DNA of 64,000 bases, taken from positions 62,001-126,000 of the forward strand of contig NZ_FMWR01000014.1 of assembly GCF_900103085.1 (NCBI RefSeq). Reading direction: 5' to 3'. The stretch's first letter is position 1; the number at the start of each line of letters is the position of its first letter. This document shows, in pieces, positions 1 through 10,834 of the stretch. Source of the stretch: Gilliamella mensalis (GTDB lineage: Bacteria; Pseudomonadota; Gammaproteobacteria; Enterobacterales; Orbaceae). A model generated the notes under the pieces. It saw only the letters and a list, made by a program, of their open reading frames with translations, was not told where the DNA came from and searched no databases. The position numbers were made by a program, and so were the translations under genes.

Positions 1-418
1 CATCAAGCAGATCCACCACACGATCTGACAGCGTAATATCTAGCTCAATCTTAGGGTACTTATCGATAAATTTTTGCCATAAAGGTGCTAAATGTAAAAT
101 TCCAAAACTAACGGGGACATTAATTCGAAGTATACCTTGTGGACTTGCGTGATCTAAAGTGAGGTTATTTTCTGCTTCTATGGTGGCATTAATAATGGCT
201 TTAGCTTGCAAATAAAAAGTTTGCCCTTCAAGAGTGATAACCATTTTGCGAGTGGTTCGTTGTAACAACCGTACTTGCAAGCGATCTTCTAACGCTTGAA
301 GATATCGTGACACCGCTTGCTTAGACATCTTTAACTTAACCGCAGCATCAACAAAGCTATTACAATCAACCACCGTAACAAAAACCATCATTTCTAGTAA
401 TTTATTTGATCTATCCAT
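1..418 (-). CDS. LysR-family transcriptional regulator, N-terminal part (cut by window edge)
   Basis: Reading leftward from an ATG at 418, about 139 codons remain open up to the window edge, so the C-terminal part of the effector domain is missing. The N-terminus MDRSNKLLEMMVFVTVVD leads into a winged helix-turn-helix of LysR type, with SFVDAAVKLKMSKQAVSRYL at about residues 21-40. The start of the periplasmic-binding-protein-like effector domain (GILRVNVPVSFG) follows. It is transcribed away from doxX at 559. In the LysR family that arrangement commonly means control of the neighbour together with autorepression. The effector is unknown. It resembles AaeR-type regulators, but I would not name it. 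Confidence 0.85.
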   Translation of the reverse strand, partial: MDRSNKLLEMMVFVTVVDCNSFVDAAVKLKMSKQAVSRYLQALEDRLQVRLLQRTTRKMVITLEGQTFYLQAKAIINATIEAENNLTLDHASPQGILRINVPVSFGILHLAPLWQKFIDKYPKIELDITLSDRVVDLLD

Positions 419-447
419 TTGCCTTCACCTACAAAGCAATTGTTCCA

Positions 448-464
448 CTTATTATGACAATAAG
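448..464. promoter_or_regulatory. Inverted repeat between lysR-type gene and doxX
   Basis: Arms CTTATT and AATAAG flank the five bases ATGAC. The repeat sits 30 bp from the LysR start codon and about 95 bp from doxX, where a LysR-type operator (T-N11-A dyad) would be expected. A related AATAACTTATTT follows at about 471-482. Function is inferred from position and symmetry only. Confidence 0.4.
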
Positions 465-558
465 TCACATAATAACTTATTTATCTATGAAAAAATAACT
501 ATTAGTATAAACAAATAGTGCTAATTAATCACAATAATTAACTTACAGGAAAAATAAA

Positions 559-948
559 ATGAAACAATATCAAACAGACATAGCCTTACTTATGTTACGA
601 ATTGCATTAGGTGTCATGTTCTTGGCGCACGGTTTTACTAAACTTCTCGTCTTTACTCCCTCAGGTACTGCGCAATATTTTCAATCACTTGGCTTTCCTT
701 GGTTCATTGGTTACTTAACGATTATGTTTGAAATTGGCGGCGGTTTGTTATTGCTTTTAGGTATTTTAACTCGCATTGTTAGTTTATTGGCAGTGATTCA
801 AATGATTGTTATTACATTTATTCACTCAGTGAATGGTTGGTCATTTAGTAACGCAGGTGGCGGTTGGGAATATCCTGCCTTTATGGCGCTAACAGCATTC
901 AGTTTAGTATTGTTGGGAAGTGGTCGCTTTAATGTATTAGCTAAATAA
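559..948 (+). CDS. DoxX family inner-membrane protein
   Basis: This 129-residue hydrophobic protein has four predicted membrane segments (about 8-27, 48-70, 74-92 and 105-123). Near the N-terminus is the DoxX-family pattern LRIALGVMFLAHGFTKL, followed by FEIGGGLLLLLGILTR. The length is normal for the family. DoxX proteins are poorly defined membrane proteins that recur beside redox and stress genes, and no reaction can be read from the sequence. A ribosome site (AGGAAA) lies 9 bases before the ATG. The divergent LysR regulator suggests inducible expression. No partner gene follows; the next gene is convergent. Confidence 0.85.
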   Translation: MKQYQTDIALLMLRIALGVMFLAHGFTKLLVFTPSGTAQYFQSLGFPWFIGYLTIMFEIGGGLLLLLGILTRIVSLLAVIQMIVITFIHSVNGWSFSNAGGGWEYPAFMALTAFSLVLLGSGRFNVLAK

Positions 949-1015
949 AAACCTCAATAAAATAAATACTTTTTCTGACTGATCTTTACTTAGGGTTGAG
1001 TGGGTTAGAAGAGTA

Positions 1016-1040
1016 AAAGGCTCGGTTTGTGATCGAGCCA
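1016..1040 (-). terminator. Rho-independent terminator of the cysteine hydrolase gene
   Basis: Six-base GC-rich arms GGCTCG (1019-1024) and CGAGCC (1034-1039) with a 9-base loop. On the minus strand the stem is followed by CTTTTAC. It lies 77 bases beyond the hydrolase stop and may also stop doxX transcripts. Confidence 0.6.
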
Positions 1041-1116
1041 ATTTAGATTGTTTATAATTATGTTATCGCTTTTTTGGCATCCATTATCCATAATCATTTA
1101 ATTACAATGCAATAAT

Positions 1117-1680
1117 TTATAAAACAGTCTGTTTAGTTTGAACAAACATTTCACAACTTACAACCGATGCAAAATTGGTTAAGGCAGATATAAAGCTGTT
1201 ATGTACCACTTGAGATGGAATCGTTTTACCATCAAATTCGAGATCACAAGTTGTACAAGCATCATGGATTAATATCGGTTGATAACCTAGTTCGGATGCG
1301 TGACGTGTTGTTGAGTCAACACACATATGGCTCATCATTCCACAAATAACAATCTGTTGGATCTGTTCTTGTTGTAATTTTTTTTGTAGCTCAGTTTGAT
1401 AAAAACTATTAGGGAATGTTTTTTTGACAAGATACTCATGCAAGTTACCAAGCGGTAACAAACTTGGATGAATTTCAGCGCCTAAACTTCCGTTAGCAAA
1501 AAAATCCGCATGAGGATCAGACTTTATATGCTGAATATAAAAGATCGGTAATTGTTGTGATCTAAAGTGTTTTTGTAGTTTTAAGGTATTTTGTAAAGTT
1601 AATTCTGTATTGTTTAAAGTAAATTTACCCGTTGGAAAATAGTCATTTTGTACGTCGATAATTATTAACCCTTGTTTCAT
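1117..1680 (-). CDS. Isochorismatase-family cysteine hydrolase
   Basis: This 187-residue protein has the isochorismatase-like fold signatures. The N-terminal strand LIIIDVQNDY supplies catalytic Asp9, KKTFPNSF supplies Lys86 or Lys87, and GMMSHMCVDSTTRHA supplies nucleophile Cys120. An intact Asp/Lys/Cys triad argues for an amide or nicotinamidase-like hydrolase rather than isochorismatase itself, which lacks the Cys. The substrate cannot be read. It is cytoplasmic, with no signal peptide. The gene faces away from an Lrp-type regulator 118 bp upstream, which is its likely controller, and ends before a GC-rich terminator. Confidence 0.9.
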   Translation of the reverse strand: MKQGLIIIDVQNDYFPTGKFTLNNTELTLQNTLKLQKHFRSQQLPIFYIQHIKSDPHADFFANGSLGAEIHPSLLPLGNLHEYLVKKTFPNSFYQTELQKKLQQEQIQQIVICGMMSHMCVDSTTRHASELGYQPILIHDACTTCDLEFDGKTIPSQVVHNSFISALTNFASVVSCEMFVQTKQTVL

Positions 1681-1798
1681 TGTTTTGTCCTTAAATTATG
1701 TTTGAGTTGATAATTATGCGATAATTACGCTATCTGTTACATAACGAATTGAAAGTATTATTACTTACCTACTTTCAATATGAAAAAAATGAACAAGT

Positions 1799-2191
1799 AT
1801 GGATAAAAAAGATCGCGCTATTTTAGATGAGCTTAAAAAAAATAGTCGCCAATCATGGAAAGAAATTGGCGAAAAAGTATATTTGTCAGGACAGGCTGTT
1901 GGACAGCGAGTTCAAGAATTGTATAATAATCATATTATTGAAAAATTTACTATTAAAGAAAAAACAAATCAGCTTCAGTTTATTACGATTTATATGAATT
2001 CAAATCAATTCACCTCGTTCGAAAACATGGTCATGTCGTTTAAAGAAATCATCGAATTTTATAAAATCACAGGCGATGGGTGTTACTTTATAAAAAGTGA
2101 ATTTACAGACCAAAACTTACCACATTTTTTAGACAAACTTGAGCTCTATTGCCGTTATAAAGTTAGTCATCATTCAAAAGTGATTAGATAA
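1799..2191 (+). CDS. Lrp/AsnC-family transcriptional regulator (short)
   Basis: At 130 residues it is somewhat shorter than the usual 150 of the family. Residues 1-50 form the AsnC-type winged helix (KKDRAILDELKKNSRQSWKEIG, then SGQAVGQRVQEL). The remainder is a weakly conserved RAM-like ligand domain (ITGDGCYFIKSEF). It probably senses an amino acid or related metabolite and controls the divergent cysteine hydrolase. No clear ribosome site precedes the ATG at 1799. Instead a mini-ORF of eight codons begins at 1780 and runs across the start in another frame, so translation may be weak or coupled. Confidence 0.8.
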   Translation: MDKKDRAILDELKKNSRQSWKEIGEKVYLSGQAVGQRVQELYNNHIIEKFTIKEKTNQLQFITIYMNSNQFTSFENMVMSFKEIIEFYKITGDGCYFIKSEFTDQNLPHFLDKLELYCRYKVSHHSKVIR

Positions 2192-2267
2192 CTCTATTTT
2201 AAAGATTTACACTTAAACTTGTTTACTATTTTTTATATAAAATTTTTTACATAAAAACAAAAAAAAG

Positions 2268-2294
2268 TTGCGAGCAAGTAAATTCTGTTATATT
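2268..2294 (+). promoter_or_regulatory. Possible his operon promoter
   Basis: TTGCGA (2268-2273) and TATATT (2289-2294) are separated by 15 bases, which is short of the ideal 17. They lie about 50 bases before the hisL start codon, the expected distance. Several other AT-rich hexamers compete, so this is a guess. Confidence 0.3.
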
Positions 2295-2342
2295 TTGTTC
2301 AATAGCTTTAATTATCAACTCAGTTAAAGGTTTTTTATTTTT

Positions 2343-2405
2343 ATGAATTGTTTTTGCGTTTTTATTACTAATGCTATTAGTACACATCATCACCATCATT
2401 CCTGA
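2343..2405 (+). CDS. hisL: his operon leader peptide HisL
   Basis: A 20-codon ORF starts at the ATG at 2343 and ends with TGA at 2403. Codons 15-19 are five consecutive His codons (CAT CAT CAC CAT CAT), followed by Ser and stop. E. coli HisL has seven in a row. An AAAGG ribosome site lies 12 bases upstream. The ORF directly precedes an attenuator and hisG, so a ribosome stalled at the His run for lack of charged tRNA-His would control read-through into the operon. Besides His the peptide also holds two Cys codons. Confidence 0.93.
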   Translation: MNCFCVFITNAISTHHHHHS

Positions 2406-2428
2406 ATAGTCTTCGGGCGATTGGTGCT

Positions 2429-2505
2429 GGGAGACGTTGGTCTTCCGGTGATATAGCAAAAGCAAGCAGAGAACCCTCGGAAGATCAAACTTCCGAGGGT
2501 TTTTT
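2429..2505 (+). promoter_or_regulatory. his attenuator: protector, antiterminator and terminator hairpins
   Basis: Three alternative stems can be drawn. The protector pairs GGGAGAC (2429-2435) with GTCTTCC (2440-2446). The antiterminator pairs TCTTCCG (2441-2447) with CGGAAGA (2478-2484). The terminator pairs CCCTCGGAAG (2474-2483) with CTTCCGAGGG (2490-2499), followed by six T. The shared segments make the three mutually exclusive in the order known for enteric his leaders. A ribosome stalled on the His codons would free the antiterminator. Confidence 0.9.
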
Positions 2506-2546
2506 GTTTGTGGTTTATAAATTTTTAGATAACTTTGGAGAAAGAT

Positions 2547-3446
2547 ATGTTGGATAATTCGCGTTTACGCATTGCAATGCAAAAGTCAGGTCGCTTAAGT
2601 GATGAGTCAAAAAAGCTACTTGCCCAATGTGGCATTAAGATTAATCTGCAAGAACAACGGTTAATTGCTTTTGCCGAAAATATGCCCATCGATATTTTGC
2701 GAGTTCGTGATGATGACATTCCCGGGCTGGTGATTGATGGCGTTGTGGATATTGGGATTGTCGGCGAAAATGTTTTAGAAGAAGAAGTATTAGATAGGCA
2801 GGCCGAAGGCGAAGATCCACAATTTATAAAACTGCGCGCGCTTGATTTTGGTGAATGTCGGCTGTCGATCGCCGCCCCGCGTGATTTTGAGTATTCTGGT
2901 CCTGAGTGTTTAAATGACCTGCGTATTGCCACCACTTACCCTCACCTGCTACGCCGTTATCTGGCACAATATAATGTTACCTTTAAAACCTGCTTACTTA
3001 ATGGTTCAGTCGAAGTTGCACCACGTGCAGGACTTGCCGATGTAATTTGTGATTTAGTATCTAGCGGTGCAACACTTGAGGCCAATGGGCTGAAAGAGAT
3101 CGAAGTTATCTATAAATCAAAAGCCTGCTTAATTCAACGTCAAGGCGACATTTCACCAATAAAACAGGCGTTAATCGATAAAATCATGACGCGTATTCAA
3201 GGGGTTATTCAAGCTCGTGAATCAAAATATATTATGCTCCACGCCCCTACCGAGGTGTTAGATGATATTGTTGCACTATTACCCGGTGCTGAAAATCCTA
3301 CCATTTTGCCTTTAACTGGCGAGCAAAATCGGATTGCACTACATATGGTGAGCAGTGAATCGCTTTTTTGGGAAACGATGGAAAACCTAAAAGCGTTAGG
3401 TGCAAGCTCAATTCTTGTATTACCAATTGAAAAAATGATGGAGTAA
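2547..3446 (+). CDS. hisG: ATP phosphoribosyltransferase (HisG), first step of histidine synthesis
   Basis: HisG condenses ATP with PRPP to phosphoribosyl-ATP and is the feedback-controlled entry to the pathway. The 299 residues match the E. coli length. The protein opens [12 protein letters not shown], carries the PRPP-binding stretch [19 protein letters not shown] and ends [13 protein letters not shown], as in the long-form enzymes with a His-binding C-terminal domain. I take the ATG at 2547, with GGAG six bases upstream. A TTG at 2535 would add four residues but overlaps the ribosome site. It is the first gene after the attenuator and is followed four bases later by hisD. Confidence 0.97.
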   Translation: MLDNSRLRIAMQKSGRLSDESKKLLAQCGIKINLQEQRLIAFAENMPIDILRVRDDDIPGLVIDGVVDIGIVGENVLEEEVLDRQAEGEDPQFIKLRALDFGECRLSIAAPRDFEYSGPECLNDLRIATTYPHLLRRYLAQYNVTFKTCLLNGSVEVAPRAGLADVICDLVSSGATLEANGLKEIEVIYKSKACLIQRQGDISPIKQALIDKIMTRIQGVIQARESKYIMLHAPTEVLDDIVALLPGAENPTILPLTGEQNRIALHMVSSESLFWETMENLKALGASSILVLPIEKMME

Positions 3447-3450
3447 TAAT

Positions 3451-4746
3451 ATGAAACTCTCTTATTGGCAACAATGTACAAATGAACAACAAACAGCACT
3501 ATTAACGCGTCCAGCGATTACAGCCTCTGATTCGATTAGCAAAGCTGTTGCAGATATTTTGGCACAAGTTAAACAAGATGGTGATAAGGCGTTAAAAGCG
3601 CTAAGTAGCAAATTTGATAAAGTCCAAATTCAGCAGTTCAAACTCACAAAACAAGAAATCAACACCGCCGCAGACCGCGTTAAGCCTGAATTAAAACAAG
3701 CAATGCAATTGGCAGTTGCGAATATCGAAAAGTTCCACCAAGCTCAAGTAAAACAGACCATTAAGCTTGAAACAATGCCGGGGGTAGAATGCCAGCTAGT
3801 TACTCGATCAATCGATTCGGTTGGGCTTTATATTCCGGGGGGATCAGCGCCTTTGTTATCAACGGTATTAATGCTTGCAATACCCGCTAAAATTGCTGGT
3901 TGTCGTCAGGTGATTTTATGTTCACCGCCACCTATTGCTGACGAAATTTTATATGCAGCAGACTTGTGTGGTGTCAGCGAAGTATATCAATTAGGCGGTG
4001 CACAAGCGATTAGTGCAATGGCACTAGGCACTGAGTCTGTTCCTAAAGTGGATAAGATCTTTGGTCCGGGCAATGCCTATGTTACCGAGGCTAAACGACA
4101 AATTAGCCAGCGACTTGATGGCGCTGCGATTGATATGCCTGCAGGTCCGTCTGAAGTGCTAGTGATTGCCGATAGTTCGGCTAATCCTGCTTTTGTTGCC
4201 GCTGATTTACTTTCACAAGCTGAACACGGTCCTGATTCGCAAGTGGTGTTATTAACACCAGATGAAACTATTGCACAAGCGGTCTCGCAAGAAGTGGATA
4301 AACAATTAAGCACGCTATCACGCCAAAGTATTGCTGAAAAGGCATTACAAGAAAGCCGACTAATTGTAACAAAAGACTTGAATGAGTGCGTGGCTATTAG
4401 TAACCGTTATGGACCTGAACATTTAATTATTCAAACCGCCAATGCCGATGAATTAGTTAAACAGATCACCAGCGCAGGCTCCATATTTTTGGGTAATTGG
4501 TCGCCAGAATCGGCTGGTGATTATGCCTCTGGAACTAACCATGTTCTGCCAACTTATGGCTATACCGCAACATATTCTAGTCTTGGGCTGGCTGATTTTC
4601 AAAAAAGAATGACAGTACAAAAATTATCACCAGAAGGCTTAAAAGCAATTGGAAACGCAGTTGAACTTATGGCCGAAGCCGAACAACTGACCGCCCATAA
4701 ACAAGCGGTTACTTTGCGCCTTGCGGCATTAAATTCAATGGGTTAA
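3451..4746 (+). CDS. hisD: Histidinol dehydrogenase (HisD)
   Basis: HisD oxidises L-histidinol to histidine in two NAD-dependent steps and is a zinc enzyme. The protein has 431 residues (E. coli 434). Visible signatures are [20 protein letters not shown], the FGPGNAYV loop, and RYGPEHLII with the catalytic Glu-His pair. [16 protein letters not shown] follows near residue 350. The gene begins four bases after hisG, with the GGAG inside the hisG end serving as ribosome site. All domains are intact. Confidence 0.97.
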   Translation: MKLSYWQQCTNEQQTALLTRPAITASDSISKAVADILAQVKQDGDKALKALSSKFDKVQIQQFKLTKQEINTAADRVKPELKQAMQLAVANIEKFHQAQVKQTIKLETMPGVECQLVTRSIDSVGLYIPGGSAPLLSTVLMLAIPAKIAGCRQVILCSPPPIADEILYAADLCGVSEVYQLGGAQAISAMALGTESVPKVDKIFGPGNAYVTEAKRQISQRLDGAAIDMPAGPSEVLVIADSSANPAFVAADLLSQAEHGPDSQVVLLTPDETIAQAVSQEVDKQLSTLSRQSIAEKALQESRLIVTKDLNECVAISNRYGPEHLIIQTANADELVKQITSAGSIFLGNWSPESAGDYASGTNHVLPTYGYTATYSSLGLADFQKRMTVQKLSPEGLKAIGNAVELMAEAEQLTAHKQAVTLRLAALNSMG

Positions 4747-4752
4747 AAATAG

Positions 4753-5820
<1,068 letters not shown>

Positions 5821-5828
5821 GAGCAAAA

Positions 5829-6896
5829 ATGTTACAAAAATACTTATTTATTGATCGAGATGGCACATTAATTACCGAACCTCCAGTTGACTTTCAAGTT
5901 GATCGTTTTGATAAGCTGGCTTTTGAACTGAATGTGATCCCTGCGCTTCTTAAATTGCAAGCCGCTGGCTATAAATTGGTGATGGTGACCAATCAAGATG
6001 GACTAGGTACTAAAAGCTATCCACAAGTAGATTTTGATGGACCGCATAATCTAATGATGCAGATTTTTAAATCGCAAGGCATTAATTTTGAAGATGTGCT
6101 AATTTGCCCTCACTTTCCCGAGGATAACTGTGAATGCCGTAAACCTAAAATCCAATTAGTGTTACCTTATCTTACCAGCGGGAAATTGGACAAACAAAAT
6201 AGCTACGTTATTGGTGACAGGGTCACTGATATTCAGTTGGCTGAAAATATGCAAATCAAAGGATTACACTATCATCCTGAACAGTTAAACTGGCTCGAAA
6301 TCGCCCAGCGGTTAACCACCACAGATCGCTATGCAAAAGTTGAGCGTAATACTAAAGAAACCAAGATTTTAGTAGAAGTATGGCTCGATCGCCAAGAGGG
6401 AAGTAACATCAATACAGGAATCGGTTTTTTTGATCATATGCTTGACCAAATTGCCACTCACGGCGGAATTAAGCTCAATGTTCAAGTCGATGGCGATTTG
6501 CATATTGATGATCACCATACCATCGAAGATACGGGACTAGCCTTGGGCGAGGCGTTAAAAACAGCACTCGGCGATAAACGCGGCATTACTCGCTATGCAT
6601 CAGTAATTCCGATGGACGAGTGTTTAGCAAAATGTGCAATGGATATTTCAGGCCGCCCTTATCTTAAATTTAAAGCGGAGTTTACTCACCAAAAAGTAGG
6701 CGATATGAGCACACAAATGGTTGAGCATTTCTTTTATTCATTGAGTTATGCTATGGCTATTACGTTACATATTGAAACCGAAGGCAATAATGATCATCAC
6801 AAAGTTGAAAGCTTGTTTAAAGCCTTTGCGCGCACATTAAAGCAAGCAATTAAAATTGAAAGTGATCGACTTCCTAGCTCAAAAGGAGTGCTATAA
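5829..6896 (+). CDS. hisB: Bifunctional histidinol-phosphatase / imidazoleglycerol-phosphate dehydratase (HisB)
   Basis: This is a fused two-domain enzyme of 355 residues, equal to E. coli HisB. Residues 1-165 are a HAD phosphatase with nucleophile Asp9 and Asp11 (DRDGT) and a zinc loop ([15 protein letters not shown]). The remainder is the dehydratase, with metal-binding [14 protein letters not shown] and [10 protein letters not shown]. It therefore supplies steps six and eight of the pathway. The fused form is typical of gammaproteobacteria. A matS-like 13-mer falls in the phosphatase part at 6214. The stop is directly followed by the hisH ATG. Confidence 0.97.
   Translation: MLQKYLFIDRDGTLITEPPVDFQVDRFDKLAFELNVIPALLKLQAAGYKLVMVTNQDGLGTKSYPQVDFDGPHNLMMQIFKSQGINFEDVLICPHFPEDNCECRKPKIQLVLPYLTSGKLDKQNSYVIGDRVTDIQLAENMQIKGLHYHPEQLNWLEIAQRLTTTDRYAKVERNTKETKILVEVWLDRQEGSNINTGIGFFDHMLDQIATHGGIKLNVQVDGDLHIDDHHTIEDTGLALGEALKTALGDKRGITRYASVIPMDECLAKCAMDISGRPYLKFKAEFTHQKVGDMSTQMVEHFFYSLSYAMAITLHIETEGNNDHHKVESLFKAFARTLKQAIKIESDRLPSSKGVL
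6214..6226 (+). promoter_or_regulatory. matS-like site inside hisB
   Basis: GTGACAGGGTCAC matches the MatP-binding consensus GTGACRNYGTCAC at 12 of 13 positions, with both GTGAC/GTCAC arms perfect. It is embedded in codons for Gly-Asp-Arg-Val-Thr and uses the unusual Arg codon AGG. MatP itself is encoded 7 kb away. Whether MatP binds here is unknown. Confidence 0.4.
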
Positions 6897-8990
<2,094 letters not shown>

Positions 8991-8997
<7 letters not shown>

Positions 8998-9617
8998 CTC
9001 AAAATAGCGATATAAAATTAGATTTACAGCAACTCGATTGGCAAAAAGTAGATCATTTAATGCCGGTCATTATTCAGCATTATGTTTCTGGCGATGTACT
9101 AATGCTGGGTTATATGAATCAAGATGCATTAGCTCAAACACAAAGTAGCGGTAAAGTCACTTTTTATTCACGCACCAAACAACGCCTTTGGACTAAAGGC
9201 GAAACGTCTGGCAACTTTTTAAATGTAGTGAGTATTTCCGCTGATTGCGATAATGATACGTTACTGATTTTAGTAAATCCTGTTGGTCCAACATGCCATA
9301 CTGGTACAAATAGTTGCTTTGCTAATGCTAAAAGCGAATGGGGATTTTTGTTTGAATTAGAACAATTAATTGCAGCACGCAAAAATGCCGATCCTAAATC
9401 ATCCTATACAGCAAAACTATATCATGACGGCACTAAACGTATTGCCCAAAAAGTGGGAGAAGAAGGTGTTGAAACCGCCCTTGCTGCGACAGTTCATGAT
9501 CGAGAAGAGTTAAATAATGAATCTGCGGATTTAGTTTATCATTTATTAGTATTACTCCAAGATCAAAATCTGTCACTACAAGATGTGATTGGCATTTTAA
9601 AAGCAAGGCATAAATAA
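8991..9617 (+). CDS. hisI: Bifunctional phosphoribosyl-AMP cyclohydrolase / phosphoribosyl-ATP pyrophosphatase (HisIE)
   Basis: Fused enzyme of 208 residues covering steps two and three. The N-terminal cyclohydrolase domain (to about 115) carries the zinc and magnesium residues in [10 protein letters not shown] and [12 protein letters not shown]. The C-terminal MazG-like pyrophosphatase domain (about 120-205) has [14 protein letters not shown] and [14 protein letters not shown]. It overlaps hisF by seven bases and is the last gene of the operon, followed by a hairpin terminator. Confidence 0.97.
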
Positions 9618-9628
9618 TAAAAATAATC

Positions 9629-9656
9629 AAAGTGCGAATCATATCGCACTTTCCTT
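9629..9656 (+). terminator. Terminator of the his operon (bidirectional)
   Basis: Nine-base arms AAAGTGCGA (9629-9637) and TCGCACTTT (9644-9652) with a six-base loop. It sits between the convergent his operon and cysB. The T-tract is short, but A- and T-runs on both sides suit use in both directions. Confidence 0.7.
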
Positions 9657-9691
9657 TATATCTTTTTTATTATGATGAAAAATAAATTGAC

Positions 9692-10663
9692 TTAGCAAAC
9701 AGGCAATTTTACCCCATTAAACATTGCTAATACCTCGGTATTATTTTCACATAACATCAGTTTGTCGACGGTTTGTCGATCTAAATTTGGCGAAAACTGC
9801 TTAATAAAATCATACATATAACTGCGTAAAAATAACGAGCGTGCAAAAACGATATAGGTTGTGCTGTAGGGGAATATATGACCAGCATTCAATACAACAA
9901 AATCATCATCTGAAGTATTACTCACCGCCATTTTTGCGACAATGCCAACGCCAACTCCCAACTTAACATAGGTTTTAATTAACTCTGCATCTGTTGTACT
10001 AAAAACAATATTAGGAGACTGACGAGCACGCAAGAAAGCTTGATTTAAATCGGAGCCATCGTTAGAAAAATCATAACTAACTAACGGAAATTTGGAAAGT
10101 TCTTCAATTGAAATTAATCTGCTTTTGGCAAGTGGGTGATCTTTCATCACAATCACTGCTTGGTTCCAGTGATAGCAAGGCAACGCAATCATATCTTCAC
10201 TAAGCTGTGAAATGTCGGTCACAATAGCCAATTCGGCCTGCCCTGCTTGTGCCTGAGATATGCACTGTGATGATGATCCTTGCTCCATATGCAAAGTAAT
10301 ACTTGGATATTGTTGCATAAACTGCTGGATCACAACAGGCAAGGTATAACGCGCTTGAGTATAAGTTGTGGTAATCGTTAATGAGCCTTGATTTGGTTGG
10401 CAAAACTCTTTAGCAATAATTTTAATATCGCTTGATTTATTGAGGATTTCTCGGGCAAGAGCAATGATTTTTTCACCAACTGGTGTCACTTCTGAAAGGT
10501 GCTTACCTACTCGGGTAAATATCTGAATGCCAAGCTCGTCTTCTAATAATTTTATTTGCTTGCTAATGCCAGGCTGAGATGTATACAGTTTTTCGGATGT
10601 TAACGATACATTGAGGTCGTTATTCACGACTTCAACAATATAACGTAATTGTTGCAATTTCAT
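9692..10663 (-). CDS. cysB: CysB-type LysR regulator of sulfur assimilation
   Basis: From the ATG at 10663 the protein has 323 residues (E. coli CysB 324) and begins MKLQQLRYIVEVVN with the CysB helix-turn-helix (LYTSQPGISKQIKLLEDELG). The effector domain keeps ITTTYTQARYTLP, LPCYHWNQ and DAELIKTYVKLGVGVGI, which line the N-acetylserine/sulfate pocket. The frame remains open 48 bases further upstream, but AGGAGC before 10663 and the alignment support the shorter start. Adjacency to topA is the same as in E. coli. It is expected to activate cysteine biosynthesis genes elsewhere. Confidence 0.93.
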   Translation of the reverse strand: MKLQQLRYIVEVVNNDLNVSLTSEKLYTSQPGISKQIKLLEDELGIQIFTRVGKHLSEVTPVGEKIIALAREILNKSSDIKIIAKEFCQPNQGSLTITTTYTQARYTLPVVIQQFMQQYPSITLHMEQGSSSQCISQAQAGQAELAIVTDISQLSEDMIALPCYHWNQAVIVMKDHPLAKSRLISIEELSKFPLVSYDFSNDGSDLNQAFLRARQSPNIVFSTTDAELIKTYVKLGVGVGIVAKMAVSNTSDDDFVVLNAGHIFPYSTTYIVFARSLFLRSYMYDFIKQFSPNLDRQTVDKLMLCENNTEVLAMFNGVKLPVC

Positions 10664-10834
10664 GACAAACAAAGGCTCCTTTAACTGTATACTTTTCTCC
10701 CTTTTAATCACATCTCAAAAGGGAGAATTGGTAAGGTAAGTCTTTTTACTGTCTAGCACAAACAATAATAACTATTTTTATACTAAAACATATGCTTTCC
10801 TGAAACTTTTTAACAAAAGTTTAGCTGCTATTAC

